This document shows, piece by piece, positions 1 through 4,924 of a stretch of DNA of 5,110 bases. A program made the position numbers and the translations under genes. Origin of the DNA: Cyanobacteria bacterium OH_CDB_58 (GTDB taxonomy: Bacteria; Cyanobacteriota; Vampirovibrionia; Gastranaerophilales; Gastranaerophilaceae); contig JAEZLC010000104.1 of assembly GCA_023435965.1 (NCBI GenBank), forward strand, positions 1-5,110. The letters run 5' to 3'. Position 1 is the first letter of the stretch, and each line of letters begins with the position of its first letter. The notes below the pieces were generated by a model that was given only the letters and a program-made list of their open reading frames with translations, did no database searches and was not told where the DNA came from.

Positions 1-95
1 CAAAGCTTTATCAGATTGCAATGGATTTAAACACAATAACAAATGAACTCGATCCTCAGGAAATCAATGATAAAATTCAAGATCTTTTTAATTAA
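1..95 (+). CDS. C-terminal end of an unidentified protein (5' truncated by window)
   Basis: An open frame enters from the left edge (first complete codon at position 3) and runs 30 codons to TAA at 93-95. The peptide starts KLYQIAMDLNTI and ends in KIQDLFN; it is polar, probably helical, and has no motif I recognise. It ends 9 bases before the thioesterase start, on the same strand and with no terminator between, so the two genes are very likely co-transcribed. Codon use resembles the downstream gene. The fragment is too short to assign a function. The open frame, sensible composition and operon spacing make it a real gene end rather than a chance frame. Confidence 0.7.
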   Translation, partial: KLYQIAMDLNTITNELDPQEINDKIQDLFN

Positions 96-104
96 CGAGG
101 AACT

Positions 105-536
105 ATGAAACATACAAACGAAGTTAGAATTCTATATTGTGACACGGATGCCTACGGTGTTGTCTGGCATGGTGCTTATATAAAATGGCTAGAGCAAGGA
201 AGGGTTGAATTATCTGAGATGCTCGGGCTTCCTTTAGAAGAGTTGGAAAAACAAGGAGTAACCTTCCCTGTGGTCGATCTTAACCTAAGATACAAGTCTT
301 CGGCCTGGTTCAATGAGCGAATTATTATTGAAACTTCAATAGAAGAACTGAAAAATACAAGCATCAAATTCAAGCATGTAATTAAAGAAAAAGAAACATC
401 AAAAGTGAGAGTAATAGCCTCTAGTACAATTGTAGCTATAGACAAAGAAGGAAAGCTTTACAGAAGGCTTCCCGAAAATATCTATGAATGCTACAGCAAA
501 GCTGTTGAAGAAGAAAAAAGCTTACAGGTTAATTAA
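105..536 (+). CDS. YbgC/4HBT-family acyl-CoA thioesterase (hotdog fold)
   Basis: This 143-residue protein has the usual length of a single-domain hotdog thioesterase. The N-terminal block RILYCDTDAYGVVWHGAY (residues 8-25) followed by KWLEQGRVE is the 4-hydroxybenzoyl-CoA thioesterase signature. Asp15, the second Asp of DTDA, matches the catalytic Asp of the Pseudomonas 4HBT enzyme, and His22 lies in the conserved GVV-x-H position of YbgC. A central VVDLNLRYKSSAWFNERI segment and a VRVIASSTIVAID strand complete the fold. Family members hydrolyse acyl-CoA or acyl-ACP thioesters in the cytoplasm; the substrate cannot be read from sequence. A GAGG ribosome site at 97-100 sits 4 bases before the ATG. 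It is the last gene of an operon with the upstream fragment. No clear terminator follows. Confidence 0.93.
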   Translation: MKHTNEVRILYCDTDAYGVVWHGAYIKWLEQGRVELSEMLGLPLEELEKQGVTFPVVDLNLRYKSSAWFNERIIIETSIEELKNTSIKFKHVIKEKETSKVRVIASSTIVAIDKEGKLYRRLPENIYECYSKAVEEEKSLQVN

Positions 537-605
537 AAGCTGTGCTGAAAATCTTTTTCTTCGGTTTATAAAACTAAGTAATGCTCTCATTTTAAAATCC
601 TCTTG

Positions 606-648
606 TTATATATAAAAAGTATATACAAACACAAAAATTGCCTTTTTT
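606..648 (-). promoter_or_regulatory. Element A: promoter/operator-like sequence, inverted copy of the one at 4838-4877
   Basis: Read on the minus strand from 648 to 609, this matches 4838-4877 on the plus strand at 33 of 40 positions. A 17-base identical block (six A, then GGCAATTTTTG) is followed by six unrelated bases, then TATATACTTT and TATATA at identical spacing. On the minus strand it can be read as a promoter (TTGTGT, 16 bases, TATATA) pointing toward the thioesterase 3' end. On the plus strand it contains TATATA-T-AAAAA-G-TATATAC, including an 8-base palindrome GTATATAC at 619-626. Whether it is an antisense promoter or an operator for the gene starting at 684 is open. Confidence 0.45.
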
Positions 649-658
649 GTATTCAAAC

Positions 659-677
659 TCTTAAGAATTGTTAACAA
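659..677. promoter_or_regulatory. Two adjacent palindromes directly before the 684 start codon
   Basis: TCTTAAGA (659-666) and TTGTTAACAA (668-677) are perfect palindromes separated by one base. They end six bases before the ATG at 684, where a Shine-Dalgarno site would be expected; no good one is present. The pair could be a repressor or autoregulatory operator. Short AT-rich palindromes also arise by chance, so the assignment is tentative. Confidence 0.3.
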
Positions 678-683
678 AACATA

Positions 684-1928
684 ATGACAAAAATTAACTT
701 CCCTACAGATGCATTTAGACAAGAAAAGAAATACACGCCGGATAAGTTTTCCTATGAAGGTATGATTTTAATTTGCCTAAACAAATATTTTACCAAATTT
801 TTGATATCTCAAATTTTTGAACACTCTTATTGTTTAGAAAAAACGTTCAGATATTATCTCGAAGACTTTGAAATCAAGTATTTAGGCAATATAGCAGATG
901 AGCAAAAATATGATTATTTTGAAAAAAAGTATCACACAATCGCATATGATTTTTGTTTAACAAGCTCTAAAAGGAGATATAGGGGGATAATTGAACTTTG
1001 TATAAACTTTAACGACAAAGATTCACTTGAAAAAAGTTATTATGAAACAAGCTTAAAAATAATACCCGAGGTGGATTTAAACATTAATTTATCTCTTCTT
1101 TCCGAAAACAATATATATAGAATTGCACAAGAGTTCTTAGAAAAAATGTGGGCTGCTGTTTTCAAAAAGCTGCAACACTCACCCAAACAAAATAAAGAAG
1201 ATATAGAACTCCTAAAGGCATCCAATTATATTTTGACTACAGGTATTGAACATAAGTTTAATATAACAAATCAGCTACTAGAGTTGCTTAATGATGATGA
1301 TTTTGTTTTAAATGATTCTGTGACCGATCTTTATCATATATTATTTAACCTGCACTTAAATTCAATCAGTGGCAAAAATCGAGTTTTTGTAACAGCAGAC
1401 GATATTTTAAAAATCAAAGAAAAGAAAAAAAACTTAAACGCTCAAGGCAATAGGGGTGGATTTAAGGATAAATTAAAAAGAAAAATTCACAGGGATTTAC
1501 TGTTCCTCTCAGCTGTTAAAATTATACAGATACAAGAGATGGAAAGCTACTCATACTGCATAAGTTTTAATCAAGCTTTGTTTTCTAAAAATTCAACCAT
1601 TTATCCAATTTCTAAAAAGATAATTGAATACAATCCTAAAACTAAGTTTTGGCAAAAAAGAATAGGTGAATATTTAAGTTTTCATTCACACATTGCAGGT
1701 AAAAATGAAATTATTATTAATACCGCTGCTCTATTGAGGCTGGTCGAGGATAATACATCCTCTCTAAAGCCTTCTATTTTAAGAGATAACCTCGAAAAAA
1801 GTCTGGATGAACTTTGTGAGGATGAGATTATTACTGAGTGGGAATACAAAAAAATAAATGAAAACAAACTAACCGGAAAAGATTGGCTAAGAAAATATAA
1901 AAATGTTAAATTAAAAATCAAATTATAG
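684..1928 (+). CDS. Putative plasmid/phage replication-initiator-like DNA-binding protein
   Basis: A 414-residue, Lys- and Asn-rich soluble protein with no signal peptide or membrane segment. I cannot name a family with certainty. Residues 234-284 (VFVTADDILKIKEKKK, then a basic GNRGGFKDKLKRKIHRDLL stretch) recall a basic segment in some plasmid and phage initiator proteins. The C-terminal third has a 'YPISKKIIEYNP..FWQKRIGEYL' block (307-330), then helical INTAALLRLVE and LRDNLEKSLDELCEDEIITEW (about 345-386), and a final KDWLRKYKNVKLKIKL. This resembles the winged-helix layout of RepA-like proteins. That is recalled pattern resemblance, not a search result. The start lacks a good ribosome site but has palindromes just upstream. 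The gene is flanked by non-coding DNA on both sides, consistent with a self-regulated accessory gene. Alternative: an unrelated conserved hypothetical protein. The CDS is near certain; the function is weak. Confidence 0.6.
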   Translation: MTKINFPTDAFRQEKKYTPDKFSYEGMILICLNKYFTKFLISQIFEHSYCLEKTFRYYLEDFEIKYLGNIADEQKYDYFEKKYHTIAYDFCLTSSKRRYRGIIELCINFNDKDSLEKSYYETSLKIIPEVDLNINLSLLSENNIYRIAQEFLEKMWAAVFKKLQHSPKQNKEDIELLKASNYILTTGIEHKFNITNQLLELLNDDDFVLNDSVTDLYHILFNLHLNSISGKNRVFVTADDILKIKEKKKNLNAQGNRGGFKDKLKRKIHRDLLFLSAVKIIQIQEMESYSYCISFNQALFSKNSTIYPISKKIIEYNPKTKFWQKRIGEYLSFHSHIAGKNEIIINTAALLRLVEDNTSSLKPSILRDNLEKSLDELCEDEIITEWEYKKINENKLTGKDWLRKYKNVKLKIKL

Positions 1929-1940
1929 TCGGTACTATAA
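1923..1940 (+). terminator. AT-rich hairpin overlapping the stop codon of the 684-1928 gene (weak terminator candidate)
   Basis: TTATAGT (1923-1929) and ACTATAA (1934-1940) form a perfect 7-base-pair stem around a CGGT loop. The TAG stop codon lies inside the left arm. The stem has little G+C and no T-run follows, so termination would be inefficient; mRNA 3'-end protection is as likely. Confidence 0.25.
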
Positions 1941-2072
1941 ATCACCATTAAAAACTTTATTAAATTTACTTACTGTCCATTGATGTAATAAATACTAGAA
2001 TCTTTTCTGAAAATGTCGGGAATAAAAATTACCTATGAAAACTTATTAAGAAATAAAAATGCCATATTAGAT

Positions 2073-2086
2073 AAGTAAGCTTACTT
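2073..2086. promoter_or_regulatory. 14-base perfect palindrome upstream of the tail fibre gene
   Basis: AAGTAAGCTTACTT reads the same on both strands and lies 26 bases before the tail fibre ATG. With no loop it suits a dimeric repressor operator better than a hairpin. The 184-base gap from 1929 to 2112 otherwise shows only AT-rich sequence and the ribosome site AAAGGA at 2102-2107. I could not fix a convincing -35/-10 pair in it. Confidence 0.35.
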
Positions 2087-2112
2087 TATTTATCAGACAA
2101 GAAAGGACTATT

Positions 2113-3054
2113 ATGGCATTCAAAATTCCATACACATTTATTCCCGGAACAAAAGCAAAAGCAAATGAAATTAACTCAAACTTTTCATCTGTTGCTGAAT
2201 ACTTAACGGATATAAACACAAATCTTATAACGACAACGGAAGATTTAAATTCTACCAAAACAAATCTTGCACAGACAAAAAAGCTGTTTGAAGAAAACAG
2301 GACAAAATACTGCGTAAACTCTTGCACTGACTCACTTATGACAACTGCTGAGTTAATGATATACTTTAATTCAGAGATTGAAATAACCAATCATAAAGGA
2401 ATAACTGCAAAGGTTCAATCATTACCCGCAATTAACTGTCAGGGGCTGGCAAATGGAACTTATAACGTTTTTATCGGAATCGATTCAACAAATGAATACT
2501 TTAAAAACACAATTTATAAACAAAAAAATGAACCTGTGACAAAAAAACCAAATGATATTTGGTTGAATACATCAAAAGAACCTCTCTTTGCAGGTAAGTG
2601 GGATGGAACGACATGGGTTGAATACAACAAGGTTCCAGCTGGGTCTTTTACTATAGAAAACTCAACAATCTCTACAGTAAGCGTGTTTCCGTACAATCAA
2701 AACGGCTACAACGTAAATGTTCTTACAGAAAAAGTATTTACAAAATTTTCAGACTTCACACAAGGTCTTTCAAACAATGGTCATGTAAAACTTCCTAACG
2801 GGCTGATTCTACAGTGGGGAACCCACACTTTTACGGGAACTCATGGGCAGAGTTATTCAACAAATTTTCCAATCACATTTCCAAATGGCGTTTTGAATTG
2901 TGTTGCATATGTTGGACAAACTATTAGTACAGGTATCACACAAGTGGCATGCCCACTAAATCTGTTAAGTAATTCATCTTTTGGATGGCAATACGGTACA
3001 GTAAACGGTGGCTCCTACAGCGTTGTTTTAAGATACACAGCAATCGGATATTAA
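2113..3054 (+). CDS. Phage-type tail fibre / receptor-binding protein with gp53-like C-terminal domain
   Basis: The N-terminus, IPYTFIPGTKAKANEINSNF (residues 5-24), is the attachment segment found at the start of many phage tail fibres, which carry variants of 'F-x-PGT-KA-A-E-N-NF'. Residues 28-62 are a predicted helical/coiled stretch rich in Asn, Thr and Leu. Residues 146-205 (PNDIWLNTSKEPLFAGKWDG...PAGSFT...FPYNQNGYNV) match a central module common in tail fibres. The last 88 residues, from KLPNGLILQWG to the terminal RYTAIGY, have the gp53-like tail-fibre C-terminal pattern, which forms the host-binding tip as a trimer. All 313 residues are intact with no frameshift. AAAGGA lies 5 bases before the ATG. 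The stop overlaps the ribosome site of the next gene. Alternative carriers are a contractile bacteriocin or a degraded prophage. No other virion gene is seen here. Confidence 0.88.
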   Translation: MAFKIPYTFIPGTKAKANEINSNFSSVAEYLTDINTNLITTTEDLNSTKTNLAQTKKLFEENRTKYCVNSCTDSLMTTAELMIYFNSEIEITNHKGITAKVQSLPAINCQGLANGTYNVFIGIDSTNEYFKNTIYKQKNEPVTKKPNDIWLNTSKEPLFAGKWDGTTWVEYNKVPAGSFTIENSTISTVSVFPYNQNGYNVNVLTEKVFTKFSDFTQGLSNNGHVKLPNGLILQWGTHTFTGTHGQSYSTNFPITFPNGVLNCVAYVGQTISTGITQVACPLNLLSNSSFGWQYGTVNGGSYSVVLRYTAIGY

Positions 3055-3064
3055 AGGAGAAAAA

Positions 3065-3466
3065 ATGATTATAAGAAAAGAAATAAAACCAGATAACACT
3101 TTTGGAGGAAATTATCCGACAAATATAAACTATAGACAGCTTCCAGAAAAATTCATCTTAATATCAGAAGAACAGCAAGTACACATTGACAGCAATTTAG
3201 ACACACTTTTATACTGCGAGGGTCAAGACGGTATATTCGAAAATCCAAAGGGCGTTGTAGATATTTCTTCAACTGAGGAATATATTATAAAAAGACAAGA
3301 AATCGAAACCCTAAAAAGACAAACAGATATAAAAAATCAAATACTTGAAATTGAAACGCTTCAAGCAAGGGCAATAAGAGAAATTCTATTAAATAATACC
3401 GAATACTCAAGAGTAAAGCTTCAAAGCATTGAAGAACAAATTCAAACTCTTCGCTCGCAATTATAA
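3065..3466 (+). CDS. Small tail-fibre-associated coiled-coil protein (putative fibre assembly/accessory protein)
   Basis: A 133-residue protein starts 10 bases after the tail fibre stop. Its ribosome site AAGGAG (3054-3059) overlaps that stop codon, so translation is probably coupled. Residues 1-65 are a polar globular part (QLPEKFILISEEQQVHI, YCEGQDGIFENPKGVVDIS). From about residue 69 to the end it is Glu/Lys/Gln/Leu-rich heptad-like sequence with LQARAIREI (99-107) and a terminal EEQIQTLRSQL. Phage proteins encoded immediately after tail fibres often end this way: 'DIS-x-T-x-EY', then helices with an 'R-AIRE' motif and a closing IxxLRxQL. By position and shape it is likely a fibre assembly chaperone or co-structural component. 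The exact role is inferred. A strong terminator begins three bases after its stop codon. Confidence 0.75.
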   Translation: MIIRKEIKPDNTFGGNYPTNINYRQLPEKFILISEEQQVHIDSNLDTLLYCEGQDGIFENPKGVVDISSTEEYIIKRQEIETLKRQTDIKNQILEIETLQARAIREILLNNTEYSRVKLQSIEEQIQTLRSQL

Positions 3467-3468
3467 AA

Positions 3469-3499
3469 AAAAAGAGAACTCGATTCGGGTTCTCTTTTT
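3469..3499. terminator. Strong bidirectional intrinsic terminator between convergent genes
   Basis: GAGAACTCG (3474-3482) pairs with CGGGTTCTC (3486-3494) around an ATT loop, with one T-G wobble. Flanking AAAAA (3469-3473) and TTTTT (3495-3499) extend the stem and give a U-tract in both directions. It ends the tail-fibre transcript on the plus strand and the nitrilase transcript on the minus strand; the nitrilase stop codon lies 11 bases away. Confidence 0.92.
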
Positions 3500-3510
3500 C
3501 TATCAGCAAA

Positions 3511-4287
3511 TTAGTCGAAACTCATAACAGGAAAAGCATCTCGAAGCTCTTTTACACAATTCAAATCAATCTGATGATATAACGCAGACTCTTCTGTTCC
3601 AGTCCTGGCCTCAATAACCCCCGTGGGGTTTACAATCATAGAATTGCCGGCAAGCGTATATCCGACTTCACCACAACCTGTACAGGACACAAAATAAGCA
3701 GCATTCTGAAGTGCTAAAGATTGATTGCAAATTTCCCAGGTATGAATCCAATCAGCAGCCCAAGCTGCAGGACAAACAATAATCTCTGCCCCTTTCTTCA
3801 ATAATTTATTGAACAGTAACGGAAAACGAATATCAAAACATGTAGACATTCCGATTTTACCTATATCAGTATCTAAAACGACGATCTCAGACCCTGGCGA
3901 AAGGCACTGGGCTTCAGTTCCTCCAAAATATTGAAACAGATTGATTTTCCTATACTTACCTAATATTTCACCGTTTCTATTAATAAAGTAACTCGTATTA
4001 TAAAGTTTATCTCCGGATTTTTCTATGATAGTTCCTGAAACAATATTTGTATTATGTTCAATAGCAAGCTGAGAAAGAAAAGCTAATGTTTCGCTGCCAT
4101 TCTCCTCTTCAGCACCTTCAACAAATGCCGTATTATCTATACCTGTATTAAAAAACTCTGGCAATAATATTAAATCAAGGTTATTTTGACCACTCTGTTC
4201 GATAAGTGCTTTTACCTTATTTAAGTTTCTTTTCTTTTTACTTTTTTTAGGGGAAATCTGTACCAATAATATATTAACTTTAGACAT
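3511..4287 (-). CDS. Nitrilase-superfamily carbon-nitrogen hydrolase (probable amidase, omega-amidase-like)
   Basis: A 258-residue cytoplasmic enzyme with the complete nitrilase-superfamily catalytic triad: Glu44 in LILLPEFFNTG, Lys114 in KYRKINLF, and nucleophile Cys150 in GMSTCFDIRFP. The supporting PAAW block is at 173-176. The start is typical for the family (MSKVNILLVQIS, first beta strand). Such enzymes hydrolyse non-peptide C-N bonds, usually in amides such as the omega-amides of 2-oxo acids; the FDIRFP and PAAW blocks fit the Nit/omega-amidase-like branch better than true nitrilases. The end (LRDAFPVMSFD) is somewhat short, without the RRP-DLY-type tail of many relatives. The ribosome site is weak (GATGAG 5 bases upstream on the minus strand). 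It is the only minus-strand gene here and probably monocistronic. The substrate cannot be determined. Confidence 0.93.
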   Translation of the reverse strand: MSKVNILLVQISPKKSKKKRNLNKVKALIEQSGQNNLDLILLPEFFNTGIDNTAFVEGAEEENGSETLAFLSQLAIEHNTNIVSGTIIEKSGDKLYNTSYFINRNGEILGKYRKINLFQYFGGTEAQCLSPGSEIVVLDTDIGKIGMSTCFDIRFPLLFNKLLKKGAEIIVCPAAWAADWIHTWEICNQSLALQNAAYFVSCTGCGEVGYTLAGNSMIVNPTGVIEARTGTEESALYHQIDLNCVKELRDAFPVMSFD

Positions 4288-4349
4288 ATTTACTCATCAC
4301 TTTCTCACTATATATATTCAGATAATACCATGAATTTTCATCAGAAATT

Positions 4350-4373
4350 AAAAAGCCTAATAGGTAAGGCTTT
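4350..4373 (-). terminator. Leftward terminator-like hairpin in the nitrilase leader (attenuator candidate)
   Basis: AAAGCCT (4352-4358) and AGGCTTT (4367-4373) form a perfect 7-base-pair stem with an 8-base loop. Read on the minus strand, the stem ends in a short run of five T. It lies 64 bases upstream of the nitrilase start and downstream of the leftward promoter candidate at 4403-4433. It could therefore attenuate nitrilase transcription, or simply end another leftward transcript. The short U-tract makes it moderate at best. Confidence 0.45.
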
Positions 4374-4384
4374 CACAGCATAAT

Positions 4385-4433
4385 TATTAAGTTATATTAA
4401 GATATATACAAAAAATATATACAGAATAGTCAA
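4385..4433 (-). promoter_or_regulatory. Element C: leftward promoter candidate with paired TATATAC operator-like motifs
   Basis: On the minus strand TTGACT (from 4433 to 4428) resembles a -35 box; TGTATA follows after 17 bases, or TATATA after 19. This would drive the nitrilase. The same bases on the plus strand carry TATATAC at 4403-4409 and 4416-4422. Positions 4403-4422 match element A (607-626) at 18 of 20 positions. A direct repeat TATTAAG at 4385-4391 and 4395-4401 has a 10-base period, one helical turn. The overlap of the possible -10 with paired repeats suggests a repressor site. AT richness raises the chance of coincidence. Confidence 0.4.
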
Positions 4434-4505
4434 TTTTTATCTAGCATTCTTTTTTATATAGGTACAAGAGTAAAACAAAATTTAAAAAAATATAAAGGAG
4501 AAGTT

Positions 4506-4694
4506 ATGGCTAGAGTTTTAATTTCAATGCCCGAGAAATTTTTAGGGGAAATCGACAAAGTTGCTGACACTGAAAATCGCACAAGAAGTGAATTAATAAG
4601 AGAAGCATTAAGAACATACATCCACAGAAACAAAGTAAGAGAAAACACATTAGCAATTAAAAACGCAGCAATTCTTGAATCTTTATTAGATTGA
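4506..4694 (+). CDS. Ribbon-helix-helix (CopG/Arc/MetJ-type) DNA-binding protein
   Basis: A 62-residue protein with a textbook RHH fold. Strand ARVLISMPE (2-10) makes the DNA-contacting ribbon, helix A spans about 10-21 (EKFLGEIDKVAD), the turn is ENRTRS (23-28), and helix B is ELIREALRTYI (29-39). A charged tail follows (HRNKVRENTLAIKNAAILESLLD). Members act as dimers that bind short paired operator repeats, as stand-alone repressors or as antitoxins. No toxin-sized frame lies next to it: a terminator follows within 20 bases and upstream is a divergent non-coding region. A stand-alone regulator is therefore more likely than half of a toxin-antitoxin pair. AAAGGAG (4494-4500) sits 5 bases before the ATG and fixes the start. 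A weak -10 (TATATA, 4455-4460) has no clear -35. TATATAC motifs nearby are candidate targets. Confidence 0.9.
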   Translation: MARVLISMPEKFLGEIDKVADTENRTRSELIREALRTYIHRNKVRENTLAIKNAAILESLLD

Positions 4695-4713
4695 TCAAAA
4701 CAAATAAATTTTT

Positions 4714-4742
4714 AAAAAGCGACTGAAAAAGGTCGCTTTTTT
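4714..4742 (+). terminator. Intrinsic terminator of the RHH gene
   Basis: AAAAAGCGAC (4714-4723) pairs with GTCGCTTTTT (4732-4741) around an 8-base loop, with a six-T tract. It lies 19 bases after the RHH stop codon. The A-run opposite the T-run would also allow some termination on the minus strand. Confidence 0.9.
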
Positions 4743-4827
4743 GTTGCAATAAATATGGCTAAAAATAGCACCAGACAATGAGTTCAAAAAAATTGCAAGA
4801 GGGGTCGTTTTTGTTACATAACTTTAT

Positions 4828-4849
4828 AAAAGGCAATAAAAAAGGCAAT
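4828..4849 (+). repeat. Tandem repeat of AAAAGGCAAT upstream of the 4925 gene
   Basis: AAAAGGCAAT occurs at 4828-4837 and again at 4840-4849, a 12-base period. The second copy is the start of the block shared with element A. Paired short direct repeats upstream of a promoter are typical activator or repressor half-sites. Confidence 0.5.
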
Positions 4850-4879
4850 TTTTGCAAAGTTATATACTTTATATATACA
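4838..4879 (+). promoter_or_regulatory. Element B: promoter/operator region for the gene at 4925
   Basis: This holds the plus-strand copy of the element shared with 648-609: six A, GGCAATTTTTG, six variable bases, TATATACTTT, then TATATA. A promoter can be read as TTGCAA (4852-4857), 16 bases, TATACA (4874-4879), which places transcription start near 4886 and gives a leader of about 40 bases before the ATG at 4925. The TATATAC pair (4861-4867 and 4872-4878) overlaps the -10 and could be an operator. Conservation against another copy supports function; box quality alone is only moderate. Confidence 0.5.
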
Positions 4880-4924
4880 TAAGAGAGATGACAAAACACA
4901 ATAAAGACAGAGGATAGAGAAACT

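Noticed and set aside
541..565. Possible terminator after the thioesterase (GAAAA-TCT-TTTTC)
   Set aside because: The stem is only five base pairs of mostly A-T with no G+C core; it does not look like a functional terminator.
1682..1948. Minus-strand open frame opposite the end of the 414-residue gene, and similar antisense frames at 176-445, 1040-1225, 2067-2390, 2514-2696, 3285-3509 and 4454-4648
   Set aside because: They lie opposite well-supported genes, lack ribosome sites and have Ser/Phe/Leu-biased composition expected of antisense shadows.
2113..3054. Diversity-generating retroelement variable region at the tail fibre 3' end
   Set aside because: No near-copy template repeat and no reverse transcriptase in the window; the C-terminus has the gp53-like pattern rather than a C-type lectin variable region.
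550..3510. Flanking direct repeats as attachment sites (shared CTTTTTCT near 555 and 3494-3501)
   Set aside because: Eight bases of pyrimidine-rich sequence, one of them part of a terminator; not informative.
4803..4820. GGTCG-TTTTTGTT-ACATAA resembles the right arm and tail of the RHH terminator (4731-4751), as if a second, decayed terminator
   Set aside because: No matching left arm (GCGAC) is present and the alignment needs gaps; too short and T-rich to claim a duplication.
4888..4917. Nine-codon frame ATG...TAG just before the 4925 gene, a possible leader peptide
   Set aside because: No run of regulatory codons, it would start almost at the predicted transcript 5' end, and frames this short are common by chance.
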